The notes below the pieces were generated by a model. The model saw only the letters and a program-made list of their open reading frames with translations. It made no database searches and was not told where the DNA came from. The position numbers and the translations under genes are program-made. Positions 1 to 8,448 of a stretch of DNA of 36,495 bases are shown one piece after another (position 1 is the first letter of the stretch; every line of letters begins with the position of its first letter). This DNA comes from Ruoffia halotolerans (GTDB lineage Bacteria; Bacillota; Bacilli; Lactobacillales; Aerococcaceae). The stretch covers positions 1-36,495 of the forward strand of contig NZ_JACAOA010000023.1 in the NCBI RefSeq assembly GCF_014049385.1, given 5' to 3'.

Positions 1-16
1 TGATGTGGTTTGTCTC

Positions 17-62
17 TAGTTGGTCCAACTCAAGCCAAATGACTTTGCCATTTGGCTCAAGT
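17..62. repeat. Dispersed 46-bp repeat, left copy
   Basis: This 46-bp unit aligns without gaps to the middle unit of the tandem array at 35365-35496. Both share the AGTTGGT-CAACT start, the CCATTTG core and the CTT/CTC-AAGT or GAGT end. The copy also contains an inverted repeat (AGCCAAATG facing CATTTGGCT) and could fold into a hairpin. It lies downstream of the minus-strand SAP-domain gene. In one frame it reads QLKPND-IWLKS, like intergenic repeats with a QLKSNG-type reading frame that I associate with other Firmicutes genomes (memory, not checked). Confidence 0.7.
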
Positions 63-123
63 CCATCAAAAACTACCTAAAAAATAGTGCCAGCAAGATT
101 TCTCTCACTAACACTAAAACTTT

Positions 124-711
124 TTAATAACCTGGTTTTGTTGGATGTTTATCAATCACAAATTGATTGTTTTCTAAAGCTTTTTTACCAGAATCAGTTA
201 AACGTAAGCCGCGAACATTGAAGTATTCATCTAATTCTTTATTGGAATAATGCTTTTTGATTTCTTCCACTAAGCCTGTTTTATTTAATTTTGAATAGCC
301 TTTAATGTTTTTCATTTTTAATAAGCTTTTCAACAAAGTAGCTGTGACGTGATCCATTGATTCATAAGGCGACTCTTGAACCACATAACCGTGTTCGATT
401 AAGCTTTTTAAAGATTGGTGAGCGTTAATGCCGTAGTCATATTCAAAGTATTTCGGCATCACTGATTCGTTTGTGAATGTCCCTAAAGAAATTCGCCAAA
501 TTAAGATGATATCTCCCGGTAATAAGCCTTCTTCAGTACGTTGCATATTGCGCAAAGGCACACGCGTTTCGCTTGTTAAGTTTAAATCACGGAACCATTT
601 TTTTAGATTACGTTCTGGTGAGATGTAAGGTAATTCAGGGTAATCTTTGTAAATTTTTTCAACTTCTTTGATTTCTTCTTCTGTATCATTAATAGGATAA
701 TTTATTTTCAT
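124..711 (-). CDS. SAP-domain-containing protein
   Basis: This is a 195-residue soluble protein of unknown function. The start is the ATG at 711, preceded at good spacing by AGGAGG that overlaps the stop codon of the upstream traX-like gene; a longer in-frame start further upstream lacks such a site. Residues about 120-160 (LLKMKNIKGYSKLNKTGLVE) have the two-helix pattern of a SAP domain, a short nucleic-acid-binding motif. The segment before it (PGDIILIWRISLGTF and following) looks like a winged-helix-like helical region. With 10 bp between the genes it is almost certainly co-transcribed with traX. Proteins with an isolated SAP motif are common in Firmicutes phages and plasmids, so a nucleic-acid role is inferred, not shown. 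No transmembrane segment or signal peptide is seen. Confidence 0.75.
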   Translation of the reverse strand: MKINYPINDTEEEIKEVEKIYKDYPELPYISPERNLKKWFRDLNLTSETRVPLRNMQRTEEGLLPGDIILIWRISLGTFTNESVMPKYFEYDYGINAHQSLKSLIEHGYVVQESPYESMDHVTATLLKSLLKMKNIKGYSKLNKTGLVEEIKKHYSNKELDEYFNVRGLRLTDSGKKALENNQFVIDKHPTKPGY

Positions 712-721
712 ATTTTTCCTC

Positions 722-1429
722 CTAAGATAATAATAAATATGCAATCAGTGCATAAAGTAATAGATGAACTGGATAGAACCAGTAGAATGCTTTGGAGCTG
801 AGATTTCCTTTTAAACCATTGTAAAAATAGGTAATAATGAAAGCGGGCATCGCAAACCAACTGCCGATAAATGCAAAAGCACCAAAAAGGGATTGGAATA
901 ACCGGTAATCCCGTAGGACGTACAGAATAATGATGACGGATACGCCTAAAGTAGAATAATCTGTGTCCAAGATGAAGACAAATGCTAAGGAGAGCACAAC
1001 TCCCACAAAACGGTAAATGGGTTGCTCAAATTTTTCTATACACCAAATAGCAAACAGTCCACTAAATAAGGTGAACATCACATTCTGTCCAGAAAAATCA
1101 AAGAATGTATGCGATCTCGCTAAGTCAAAAGGAATTTCAGAAATTAGCGCAAAGATACCGAGACGTTTTAAATACTTTTTCACATCGCTTGTATGCTGAA
1201 AGCCTTCGACAATTAAAAAACAGAATAACGGAAAAGCGAGCCGCCCGACTGCCCGACTTGCGGTGTACACGGAGTTCCATGTTTCGAAATTAGCTTGACC
1301 ATTCCCCGCTTGTAACCAGGGTAGGAAAACGAAAGCACCTAAGTGATCAATAAACATCGAAGCCATCGCAATGATTTTGATGGTCGCACTATTTATAAAC
1401 GTATTTTGAGGCTTATTTAAAGCTTCCAT
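722..1429 (-). CDS. TraX family integral membrane protein
   Basis: A 235-residue polytopic membrane protein of the TraX/acyltransferase-like family. F-plasmid TraX acetylates pilin N-termini; most chromosomal Firmicutes members have no proven substrate. Visible signatures are the N-terminal ATIKIIAMASMFIDHLGAF helix, the GRLAFPLFCFLIVEGFQHT motif around residues 61-80, and seven to eight hydrophobic helices ending in FYWFYPVHLLLYALIAYLLL. The FPLFCFLIVEGF and FYPVHLLLYALI stretches are typical of the family. Length is normal. The ATG at 1429 follows an AAAGGA site. It is the first gene of a two-gene unit with the SAP-domain gene. No pilus or conjugation gene is nearby, so the name denotes family only. 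Confidence 0.85.
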   Translation of the reverse strand: MEALNKPQNTFINSATIKIIAMASMFIDHLGAFVFLPWLQAGNGQANFETWNSVYTASRAVGRLAFPLFCFLIVEGFQHTSDVKKYLKRLGIFALISEIPFDLARSHTFFDFSGQNVMFTLFSGLFAIWCIEKFEQPIYRFVGVVLSLAFVFILDTDYSTLGVSVIIILYVLRDYRLFQSLFGAFAFIGSWFAMPAFIITYFYNGLKGNLSSKAFYWFYPVHLLLYALIAYLLLS

Positions 1430-1486
1430 ATGATAAAGTATCCTTTCTGAGTCAAATCTTTCATTTTGAAATACAATGTTTACATA

Positions 1487-1510
1487 ACAGTAATTAAGTT
1501 ATGATACTGT
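1487..1510. promoter_or_regulatory. Inverted repeat ACAGTA-N12-TACTGT in divergent intergenic region
   Basis: The 272-bp gap between traX (minus) and the HEPN gene (plus) holds an exact 6+6 inverted repeat, ACAGTA to TACTGT. On the minus strand, TTGTTA followed 18 bp later by TATCAT overlaps it, so it may be an operator on the traX promoter. The rest of the gap is AT-rich with no further gene. A possible -10 box (TATACT, 1662-1667) for the HEPN gene lies just upstream of its start. No known regulator is matched. Confidence 0.35.
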
Positions 1511-1701
1511 ATAGAAAATATTTTTAACAATCTAATGTTCAATTAGAGGAATTATACATATTTTAACAAGAAAAACATGGATATAGTAGTCCTTTCTTTG
1601 AAGGATGCCGGGCTTATGCAAGAATCATTAAACAAGAATGTTAATTTATTAGAAGCGTTATGATATACTTCTACTATATAAAATTTAAGGAGAATGAATC
1701 T

Positions 1702-2532
1702 GTGATACAACCTTCCCCGATCATAAGTAAAACTCAGATGACGTTGATTGATCATATGTTGGAATATAATCAATATCGACCGTTATTATCTTATATAAAA
1801 GAGAATACTACACTGAACGATTCCTACCTTATTCACTCAATACAACTTGCTCAAGCTTTTCTAGATGTAAATATTCGAGAAATTGAGCAACTAGCTCCCA
1901 AAGTAGACCGCCAATATTTACTCAAGCCCACATACCTAGAACGCCGAGTGTATAGCTATGCACATTATATGAATGTTCAATTTGAACGATGTGAATATAT
2001 GGACTATTTTCGTGCACTCAGTCCGTTGTTGGTTGATTTACTGCGCTTAATTATCGAAGAAGATTTTATGCCGGAATTAAGTCAATATATCCAACCGATT
2101 GTCAAGGAAACCGTTGAAGGAAAGCCGGTTTATCGTGGTTTACAATGGAAGCAAGCAAAAGTGGAGGAAGAAGCGAATAAAGTGGCTGAGACCTTTACAA
2201 AATATTACGGCGACCGCTTCAATTATAAGCACTATGTAAGTTCGAGTCATTTGTTAAAACTCATTGACGATCATAGTAGAAATGACGAGGTTAGAGCGAA
2301 AGCCATTTCTTTAAGACATATTGAAAAATATGTCCGAAATATCGTGGCTCACGAAGTAATTTATGTCAGTGATGAACTAGTTGAACGTCGTACGGGGATG
2401 AACGTGGAGCAAATTCATCGTCTCCTTCAGGAAGCATTAATACTTGCTGGACTAGATGACAAGCGCCAATGGGCGATTTTGAACGAATTAAATAAAGCAA
2501 TTAAAAATAATATACAAGACAGAACGAATTAA
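1702..2532 (+). CDS. Orphan HEPN-domain protein, Csm6-like C-terminal half
   Basis: The chosen start is GTG at 1702, nine bases after AAGGAG, giving 276 residues. A longer frame from ATG at 1660 would begin on the putative -10 box. The C-terminal region contains RNIVAH at residues 212-217, the R-x4-H active-site motif of HEPN ribonucleases, in the form (RN-x2-AH) used by Csm6. It is followed by a TG-x-IH-LL-A helix pair like the end of Csm6. The middle region ([11 protein letters not shown] at about 80-90, [12 protein letters not shown] at about 103-114) also resembles the helical part of Csm6 proteins. Csm6 normally has an N-terminal CARF domain sensing cyclic oligoadenylate and is about 400 residues or more. 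Here no CARF fold is evident, and no CRISPR array or cas gene is in the window. It is 10 bp from murA and probably co-transcribed. Ribonuclease activity is inferred from the motif only. Confidence 0.65.
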   Translation: MIQPSPIISKTQMTLIDHMLEYNQYRPLLSYIKENTTLNDSYLIHSIQLAQAFLDVNIREIEQLAPKVDRQYLLKPTYLERRVYSYAHYMNVQFERCEYMDYFRALSPLLVDLLRLIIEEDFMPELSQYIQPIVKETVEGKPVYRGLQWKQAKVEEEANKVAETFTKYYGDRFNYKHYVSSSHLLKLIDDHSRNDEVRAKAISLRHIEKYVRNIVAHEVIYVSDELVERRTGMNVEQIHRLLQEALILAGLDDKRQWAILNELNKAIKNNIQDRTN

Positions 2533-2542
2533 GGAGCGAAAC

Positions 2543-3814
2543 ATGAAAAAATTAGTTATTCGTGGAGGAAAACCTCTAAACGGTGAAATTACAATTAACG
2601 GAGCAAAAAACAGTACGGTGGCATTAATACCAGCCGCAATTATTGCTGACTCACCAGTTGTACTTGAAGGTGTGCCAGATATTCAAGATGTGCACTCATT
2701 ACTTGAAATCCTTGCTGATTTTAATGTAAAAACCGAATTTAAAAACAATACACTAATGATTGACCCAACAGATATGGTGTCAATTCCAATGCCAACAGGA
2801 AGAATCCAAAGTTTACGTGCGTCTTATTACTTTATGGGTGCAACTTTATCGAAATTTGGTGAAGGTGTTATCGGACTACCTGGAGGATGTTTCTTAGGAC
2901 CTCGACCAATTGACCAACATATTAAAGCCTTCCGTTCACTTGGAGCAACGGTTGAAGACGAATTTGGTGTTATTACTTTATCAACGCCAAATGGCCTAGA
3001 AGGTTCAAGAATTTACATGGACGTTGTCTCAGTGGGAGCAACAATCAACGCGATTCTAGCTTCTGTCCGCGCTAAAGGAAAAACAATCATCGAAAATGCG
3101 GCACGTGAGCCAGAAATTATCGATGTTGTGACACTTCTGAACAAAATGGGAGCAAATATCCGTGGTGCTGGAACAAGCGTTATCCGTATTGAAGGTGTCG
3201 ACGAAATGCATGGTACCAACCATACAATCATTCCAGACCGTATTGAAGCGGGTACTTACATCACAGCAGCAGTCGCAATGGGTGAAAATGTTCGTGTCAC
3301 AAACGTTATTTATGAACATATCGAAAGTTACATTGCTAAACTAGACGAAATGGGTGCGATGATGACGATTGGTGAAGATTCGATTGACATTAAGAAATCT
3401 GAAAACTTAAATATGGTTAACATTAAAACATTACCATACCCTGGTTTTGCGACTGACTTACAACAACCTTTCACACCATTACTTTTAAAAGCTCACGGTG
3501 AAGGAACGATTATGGATACAATTTATCCACAACGAGTGAAACACATTCCAGAACTAAATCGTATGGGTGCAAATATCAAAGTAGATGGCGATATTATCCG
3601 CATTAGTGGCCCATCAAAACTCCAGGGTGCCCCAGTTCGCGCAAGTGATTTACGTGCCGGCGCATGTCTTGTAATTGCGGCTTTAATCGCTGATGGCGAG
3701 ACAGTCATCACAGGTGTAAGCAATATCTTACGTGGATATACTGATATCGTAGGTAAATTAAAAGCTATTGGTGCCGATATTGAAATGATTGAAGACGACA
3801 CTGTCGAAGAATAA
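2543..3814 (+). CDS. murA: UDP-N-acetylglucosamine 1-carboxyvinyltransferase MurA
   Basis: A cytosolic enzyme catalysing the first committed step of peptidoglycan synthesis, transfer of enolpyruvate from PEP to UDP-GlcNAc. At 423 residues it has the family length. Visible features are the N-terminal NGAKNS substrate-binding motif (Lys22, Asn23) and the catalytic loop [15 protein letters not shown] with Cys116, the residue alkylated by fosfomycin. The C-terminal repeat shows [19 protein letters not shown] and [15 protein letters not shown]. The start has GGAGCG at good spacing. The gene is preceded by the HEPN gene and followed by rho, a common Lactobacillales order. A strong terminator separates it from rho. 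Lactobacillales often carry two MurA paralogues; which one this is cannot be decided here. Confidence 0.97.
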   Translation: MKKLVIRGGKPLNGEITINGAKNSTVALIPAAIIADSPVVLEGVPDIQDVHSLLEILADFNVKTEFKNNTLMIDPTDMVSIPMPTGRIQSLRASYYFMGATLSKFGEGVIGLPGGCFLGPRPIDQHIKAFRSLGATVEDEFGVITLSTPNGLEGSRIYMDVVSVGATINAILASVRAKGKTIIENAAREPEIIDVVTLLNKMGANIRGAGTSVIRIEGVDEMHGTNHTIIPDRIEAGTYITAAVAMGENVRVTNVIYEHIESYIAKLDEMGAMMTIGEDSIDIKKSENLNMVNIKTLPYPGFATDLQQPFTPLLLKAHGEGTIMDTIYPQRVKHIPELNRMGANIKVDGDIIRISGPSKLQGAPVRASDLRAGACLVIAALIADGETVITGVSNILRGYTDIVGKLKAIGADIEMIEDDTVEE

Positions 3815-3824
3815 TAAACATGAC

Positions 3825-3867
3825 TATATTTGGGCAGATCAATTAAACTCTGTCCAAATATATTTTT
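3825..3867 (+). terminator. Intrinsic terminator after murA
   Basis: A 14-bp stem (3825-3838 with 3849-3862, one G-T pair) and a 10-base loop are followed by TTTTT. It should end murA transcripts, so rho probably has its own promoter in the pyrimidine-rich stretch before 3942 or depends on read-through. Confidence 0.85.
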
Positions 3868-3941
3868 GTATTCAAACCACCCCACTCGCCCACAAAACAA
3901 ACTCCCCACAAACATTCAAGTAAAGAAAAGGAACTGATAAA

Positions 3942-5207
3942 ATGACAGATGCATTTTCATTGCCAACATTATTAAACAAAGACGTAAAAGAGCTCTATGG
4001 TTACGCGCGCGAACTTAAAATCCCTAACTATAGTGAATTAAGTAAAAAAGAATTAGCTTTAGCGATTATGCGTACGCAAGAAGAGAAACAAGGCTTCTTC
4101 CAAGTTGAAGGAGTTTTAGATATTTTACCTGGGGATGGTTTTGGCTTTATTCGTCCAATTAACTACTCGCCGAGTCAAGAAGATATCTATATTTCAAATT
4201 CACAAATTCGCCGTTTTGATTTAAGAAACGGGGATAAAGTAGCCGGCCCAGCGCGTCCACCAAAATCAAATGAGCGCTATTACGGTTTGATGCAAATTTC
4301 AACCGTGAATGGTAAAGACCCAGAAGAAGCGAAAGAACGTGATCATTTCCCAAGTTTAACCCCATTATATCCAGAAGAACAAATTAAATTAGAGTACAAG
4401 CAAAATGCAATCAGTAACCGTTTAATAGATGTGTTCTCACCAATTGGATTTGGACAAAGGGGCCTAATTGTTTCACCGCCTAAAGCCGGTAAAACTTCAA
4501 CATTAAAAAGCATTGCTAACGGGATTTCACAAAACTATCCTGAAGCAGAACTCATTGTTATATTAATCGATGAGCGACCAGAGGAAGTAACAGATATCGA
4601 ACGGAGCGTGAATGGTGAAGTAGTTTCATCAACGTTTGACCAAAAACCTGAGAACCATATTCGTATTGCAGAATTAGTCTTGGACCGCGCCATGCGTTTA
4701 GTTGAAGATGGCCGTGATGTTGTTATATTAATGGATAGTATCACACGTCTTGCTCGTGCTTATAACTTGGTAGTTAAACCAAGTGGCCGTACATTAAGTG
4801 GTGGGTTAGACCCTGCATCATTCTACTTCCCGAAACGTTTCTTTGGAGCAGCGCGTAATATTGAAGACGGCGGTTCATTAACTATTTTAGCGACAGCTTT
4901 AGTGGATACAGGCAGCCGTATGGATGATTTAATCTATGAAGAATTCAAAGGGACAGGGAATATGGAAATTCACCTATCTCGCCAACTAGCAGAACGCCGT
5001 ATCTTCCCAGCAATTGATATTCAACGTTCAGGAACACGTAAAGAAGAATTACTGATTCCGGAAGAAGAGTTAGATAAGATTTGGAAGTTCCGCAAAATGA
5101 TGGTCGGAAATTCTCTTGAATACACTGATCAACTCATCGGAATTCTCCGTCACACAGATACTAACGAAGAATTCTTAGGACAAATTGAAAAATTAGTCCA
5201 AAAATAA
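3942..5207 (+). CDS. rho: Transcription termination factor Rho
   Basis: A hexameric RNA-dependent ATPase/helicase that ends transcription at Rho-dependent sites. At 421 residues it has the compact Firmicutes length without a large N-terminal insertion. Seen in order are the Rho_N helical domain (about 1-45, [20 protein letters not shown]), the RNA-binding cold-shock-like fold with GDGFGFIR (64-71), and the ATPase domain with Walker A PPKAGKTS (about 179-186). Walker B follows ([16 protein letters not shown]), then the Q-loop/R-loop region with SGGLDP and [19 protein letters not shown]. The ATG follows AAAAGGAAC. It sits in the usual Firmicutes murA-rho neighbourhood; rpmE2, which often follows rho, is displaced about 3.6 kb downstream. 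Confidence 0.97.
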   Translation: MTDAFSLPTLLNKDVKELYGYARELKIPNYSELSKKELALAIMRTQEEKQGFFQVEGVLDILPGDGFGFIRPINYSPSQEDIYISNSQIRRFDLRNGDKVAGPARPPKSNERYYGLMQISTVNGKDPEEAKERDHFPSLTPLYPEEQIKLEYKQNAISNRLIDVFSPIGFGQRGLIVSPPKAGKTSTLKSIANGISQNYPEAELIVILIDERPEEVTDIERSVNGEVVSSTFDQKPENHIRIAELVLDRAMRLVEDGRDVVILMDSITRLARAYNLVVKPSGRTLSGGLDPASFYFPKRFFGAARNIEDGGSLTILATALVDTGSRMDDLIYEEFKGTGNMEIHLSRQLAERRIFPAIDIQRSGTRKEELLIPEEELDKIWKFRKMMVGNSLEYTDQLIGILRHTDTNEEFLGQIEKLVQK

Positions 5208-5218
5208 TCGAAATTCAA

Positions 5219-5250
5219 GGGCGATGTCATGAAAATGATGTCGCTTTTTT
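5219..5250 (+). terminator. Intrinsic terminator after rho
   Basis: The hairpin GCGATGTCAT-GAAA-ATGATGTCGC (two G-T pairs) is followed by six T. It lies 13 bp after the rho stop codon. Confidence 0.85.
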
Positions 5251-5271
5251 GTTTGGGCTTGTAAATAGAGA

Positions 5272-5305
5272 AAAGCGTCACTATGGAAACTCAAAGTGAC
5301 GCTTT
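5272..5305. repeat. Perfect 11-bp inverted repeat between rho and ade
   Basis: AAAGCGTCACT (5272-5282) is exactly complementary to AGTGACGCTTT (5295-5305), with a 12-base loop. The flanking T/A runs are short in both directions, so it may be a weak bidirectional terminator between two convergent genes that each already have a better one. Confidence 0.6.
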
Positions 5306-5338
5306 ATACCAACCTTATTGACTCAGACAATCATCCAC

Positions 5339-5372
5339 CAAAAAAAAGCAATCTGCCCATTAGCAGTTGCTT
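5339..5372 (-). terminator. Intrinsic terminator after ade
   Basis: Read on the minus strand this is a 10-bp stem (AAGCAACTGC with GCAG-TTGCTT, one bulged base) with a six-base loop followed by a run of at least eight T. It is 15 bp past the ade stop codon. Confidence 0.85.
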
Positions 5373-5386
5373 GCCTCTATAAGAGT

Positions 5387-7126
5387 TTATTCCGAAATTG
5401 ATACTGGAACAAATTCAAATTTTGTTACATCAATCAAGCCCATGTCGGTAATTTTAAGTGCAGGAATTACAGAAAGTGGCATGAAACTTAATGTCATAAT
5501 TGGATCAACACGGTGAGAAATTTCTAACTTCTCGTGTGCAACTTTATTAATGGCATCTTGTTGTGCCATCACTTCTTCGGCTGTTAAATCACTCATCAAG
5601 CCGCCCACTGGGAGAGGAAAATCAGCAATGACTTGACCGTCTTTAACTAACACGACACCACCTTGAAGTCGCTCCAATTCTTTCACAGCAAAAGCCATAT
5701 CAGAATCATTTGTTCCCGCAACAACCACATTATGATTGTCATGTGCAATCGACTGAGCAATGGCTCCGTATTTCATTCCATAATCTTTTAATAAAGCCAC
5801 ACTCACATTACCAGTTAAGTGATGGCGCTCAATCACAGCAATTTTAACTACTGGAATGTCAGGATTATATTTAAAATTTCCATCAGCATCGCGGTCCACT
5901 TGAATAATCGCTTCATTGGTAATCACTTCTTGTTCAACGACTTCGATGGCACGGACAGTATCAGACTCTAAAGGTAAAACTAAACGCTCTTCGCTAAAAT
6001 CCTTATACTTCACGCTCGATTCAACGACTTCGTAATTGGCACGCTGAATCGGAACTAAATATTCGCCGTCTTTAGCAACCAACTCTCCTTCAACATAAGT
6101 GCGTTGAACTGTGAAGTCTTCAAGGTTATCAAATACAATTAAATCCGCACGCAAGCCAGGTGCAATTGCCCCGCGGTCACGCAGACGTGTCGCTTCAGCG
6201 GTATTAATTGTTGCCATTTGAATGGTAGTCATTGGATCCAGACCTTCTTCAACACAAATTCGTAAACTATTATCTAGATGACCTAACTCTAAAAGTGTCT
6301 TTGCTTGGACATCGTCGCCAGATAAAAGACAGCGACGGTTATTGGAAGAAGTGACTCCTTTAAGTAACATGCGTAAGTTTTGTGTCACAGACCCTTCACG
6401 TAAGAAGACGTACATACCGCGACTTAATCGCTCATGCATTTCTTCAATCGTAGTACATTCATGATCATTTTCCACCCCAGCAACAATATAAGCGTTCAAA
6501 TCTTTACCTGTAACCATCGGACTGTGTCCGTCAATTCGTTTATCGTGCTCACGGGCCACCATCACTTTGTCAATGACGCTATCCTGATTATTAATAATAC
6601 CTGGAAAGTTCATAAATTCAGCTAAACCATCAACTTGCCCGTCAATAATTGGTTGAACCATATCTTGGGCAGTGATAACGGCGCCGGAGTTTTCCATATT
6701 TGTTGCTGGGACGCATGAGGGCATCATATAACGGATATCAATCCCTGCATTCTGAGATGCATCAATCATGTAGCTTAACCCGTTCATGCCAGCCACATTA
6801 GCAATTTCATGAGGATCCGCGAGGGCCGTTGTTGTCCCATGAATCGCTAATACCCGGGCAAATTCTTCTGGAGTCACATAAGATGATTCAACATGAATAT
6901 GTGGTTCGATTAACCCGGGTGCTACAATCTTACCTGCTAAGTCGTGGACCTCTTTACCTTCATAATCACCCCCTATGCCGGCAATGACACCTTCTGTGAT
7001 CGCAATATCCCCTTCAATTAATTGTCCTTGATAGACATCGACAATTCGTGCATTTTTAATGACGACATCTGCTGATGTTCGCCCTGCAGCCACGTCGATT
7101 AAATGTTTTAGTGATGCTTTATTCAT
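5387..7126 (-). CDS. ade: Adenine deaminase
   Basis: Converts adenine to hypoxanthine and ammonia in purine salvage. The chosen start is ATG 7126, preceded by AAGGGAGGA; an upstream in-frame ATG at 7168 would put the gene start into its own promoter. The resulting 579 residues fit the Ade family. Visible are the amidohydrolase metal-binding HIHVESS motif (about residues 77-83), the GTTTALADPHEIANVAG segment, the GAVITAQDM and DGHSP motifs, LLSGDD with metal-binding Asp, and the C-terminal Ade domain with GVVLVKDGQVIADFPLPVGG. A candidate PurBox and a well-formed promoter lie upstream, suggesting control by a PurR of the Lactococcus type. It is a single-gene unit with its own terminator. Confidence 0.95.
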   Translation of the reverse strand: MNKASLKHLIDVAAGRTSADVVIKNARIVDVYQGQLIEGDIAITEGVIAGIGGDYEGKEVHDLAGKIVAPGLIEPHIHVESSYVTPEEFARVLAIHGTTTALADPHEIANVAGMNGLSYMIDASQNAGIDIRYMMPSCVPATNMENSGAVITAQDMVQPIIDGQVDGLAEFMNFPGIINNQDSVIDKVMVAREHDKRIDGHSPMVTGKDLNAYIVAGVENDHECTTIEEMHERLSRGMYVFLREGSVTQNLRMLLKGVTSSNNRRCLLSGDDVQAKTLLELGHLDNSLRICVEEGLDPMTTIQMATINTAEATRLRDRGAIAPGLRADLIVFDNLEDFTVQRTYVEGELVAKDGEYLVPIQRANYEVVESSVKYKDFSEERLVLPLESDTVRAIEVVEQEVITNEAIIQVDRDADGNFKYNPDIPVVKIAVIERHHLTGNVSVALLKDYGMKYGAIAQSIAHDNHNVVVAGTNDSDMAFAVKELERLQGGVVLVKDGQVIADFPLPVGGLMSDLTAEEVMAQQDAINKVAHEKLEISHRVDPIMTLSFMPLSVIPALKITDMGLIDVTKFEFVPVSISE

Positions 7127-7157
7127 GAAATCCTCCCTTGAAAAATAACTTTTATCT

Positions 7158-7187
7158 ATAATAGACAATAGATGGACTTCCTTTCAA
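7158..7187 (-). promoter_or_regulatory. Probable ade promoter
   Basis: On the minus strand, TTGAAA (7182-7187) is 18 bp from TATTAT (7158-7163), placing the transcription start near 7151 and giving a leader of about 25 bases with the AAGGGAGGA site. This agrees with translation from 7126, not 7168. Confidence 0.65.
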
Positions 7188-7220
7188 GGATACGCGGATA
7201 ATAAACACAAAATAAATATC

Positions 7221-7234
7221 ATTGTTCGTGTTAT
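7221..7234 (-). promoter_or_regulatory. Candidate PurBox upstream of ade
   Basis: On the minus strand the sequence reads ATAACACGAACAAT. This matches the lactococcal/streptococcal PurBox AWWWCCGAACWWT with one core change (ACGAAC for CCGAAC). It is centred about 76 bp upstream of the inferred ade transcription start, the position I recall for PurR activation sites in Lactococcus. Regulation is inferred from position and motif. Confidence 0.55.
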
Positions 7235-7261
7235 TCACTGAAGTGAAGAAGTTGTTCTTAT

Positions 7262-7290
7262 TTTATAGTAGTTAGCATTTCCGGTATAAT
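7262..7290 (+). promoter_or_regulatory. Probable ybaK operon promoter
   Basis: A perfect -10 box TATAAT (7285-7290) has a weak -35 TTTATA (7262-7267) at 17 bp. It lies 33 bp before the ybaK start and is divergent from the ade promoter, so the PurBox could also affect it. Confidence 0.5.
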
Positions 7291-7323
7291 AAGATTGTAA
7301 AGAAGACTAAGATAGGTGATAAA

Positions 7324-7773
7324 ATGGCGAAAAAAGATAAAACAAATGTGATGCGTGTGCTTGAGCAAAATAAAATCGAGTATACTGGCTATCAATGGGA
7401 AGATGTAGACAAATTAAAAGTCGAGTCGCCCATCTACAAAACCCTTGTTACACAAGGGAAATCGGGTGAACATTACGTCTTCGTTGTTCCAGTAACGCAA
7501 GAATTGAATTTAAAAAAAGCAGCCAAAGTTGTTGGCGAAAAAAATATTCATATGATTAAAGAAAAAGAATTACTTCCACTCACAGGATACCTCCATGGGG
7601 GCTGCTCACCGATTGGGATGAAGAAACAATTTAAGACCGTGCTAGATGAATCGGCGAAAGAGTACGAACTTATTTTATTCAGTGGAGGAAAAGTTGGCTT
7701 TTCAGTGGAAGTAAACCCAAGGGATTTAGTAGCAGTTATTAACTTTGAACTCGCAGATATTGCGACAGCATAA
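7324..7773 (+). CDS. ybaK: Cys-tRNA(Pro)/Cys-tRNA(Cys) deacylase YbaK
   Basis: A trans-editing enzyme that hydrolyses cysteine mischarged on tRNA(Pro) by prolyl-tRNA synthetase. At 149 residues it matches the usual length. The family signature is clear: a conserved Lys/Thr region KTLVTQGKSGEHYVFVVPV near residues 39-57, LNLKKAAK, and the HGGCSPIGMKKQ loop (about 89-100) that forms the substrate pocket. The start follows a GATAGGTGAT site. It is followed 15 bp later by ydbC and then a GNAT gene, forming a three-gene unit. The cytosolic role is assigned from the family. Confidence 0.93.
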   Translation: MAKKDKTNVMRVLEQNKIEYTGYQWEDVDKLKVESPIYKTLVTQGKSGEHYVFVVPVTQELNLKKAAKVVGEKNIHMIKEKELLPLTGYLHGGCSPIGMKKQFKTVLDESAKEYELILFSGGKVGFSVEVNPRDLVAVINFELADIATA

Positions 7774-7788
7774 TAGAGGAGAGATAGT

Positions 7789-8010
7789 ATGGCAGATTTT
7801 AAATTTGAAATTATAGAACATTACGGCCAATTAAGTGAGAATGCGAAAGGTTGGTCAAAAGAATTAACAAAAGTTAGTTGGAATGAACGTGAACCCAAAT
7901 TTGATATACGAGACTGGGGTCCAGAATACGACAAAATGGGTAAAGGACTGACTTTTACAGAAGAAGAATTAAGAGTACTCCGCGATGTATTAAATAAGAT
8001 GGATCTATAG
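7789..8010 (+). CDS. YdbC/PC4-like single-stranded nucleic-acid-binding protein
   Basis: A 73-residue protein of the YdbC family (Lactococcus YdbC has a PC4-like fold and binds single-stranded DNA). The family pattern is visible: KGWSKELTKVSWNEREPKFDIRDWGP, the GKGLTFTEEELRVLRDVL helix, and high charge. PC4-like proteins bind ssDNA or RNA as dimers and are linked to replication or transcription; the physiological role in Firmicutes is not settled. The start follows AGAGGAGAG. Its stop codon directly abuts the next gene's ATG. Confidence 0.88.
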   Translation: MADFKFEIIEHYGQLSENAKGWSKELTKVSWNEREPKFDIRDWGPEYDKMGKGLTFTEEELRVLRDVLNKMDL

Positions 8011-8412
8011 ATGATTGAATACCAAAAGAAAGTCGATATAACCCACGAGGCACTGCTTCATTTATATGAAAGTGTCGGATGGAGCGCTTATACACAAGAT
8101 AATCCGGACTTAACGAGTTTACTCGAAGGAGCCAAGCATTACTTAACAGCTTGGGACGGAGAACGTTTAATCGGCTTGATTCGAGTCGTAGGCGACGGTG
8201 TGTACATTGCTTATATTCAAGATGTTTTGGTCCATCCTGATTATCAAAAGCAAGGAATAGGGAAGTATTTAATGCAAAAGATGTTAAAAGAGATCCGATA
8301 CGCAAAGCAGATTATATTAACTACTGAGAATTCACCTGCAACGAAAGCATTTTATCAGTCACTAGGAATGAAGGAATTCAATGAAACTGGTGCGTTAGGT
8401 TTCTCAATGTAG
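8011..8412 (+). CDS. GNAT family N-acetyltransferase
   Basis: A 133-residue acetyltransferase with the GNAT fold. The VHPDYQKQGIGKYLM segment (about 74-88) carries the acetyl-CoA-binding Q-x2-G-x-G signature, and FYQSLGMKEF near the end is the usual C-terminal strand/helix motif. The substrate is unknown; family relatives acetylate small amines or proteins. The ATG immediately follows the ydbC TAG without an obvious ribosome binding site of its own, so translation is probably coupled. Length is normal. Confidence 0.88.
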   Translation: MIEYQKKVDITHEALLHLYESVGWSAYTQDNPDLTSLLEGAKHYLTAWDGERLIGLIRVVGDGVYIAYIQDVLVHPDYQKQGIGKYLMQKMLKEIRYAKQIILTTENSPATKAFYQSLGMKEFNETGALGFSM

Positions 8413-8448
8413 CGTGCTTGAGATGAAAAAGTCGAGGAGGACTTTATC

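Noticed and set aside
1660-1701. Longer HEPN protein start at ATG 1660
   Set aside because: It lacks a ribosome binding site and overlaps the putative -10 box; GTG 1702 has AAGGAG at nine bases.
3056-3319. Minus-strand frames inside murA
   Set aside because: Shadows of murA with no start signals and low-complexity composition.
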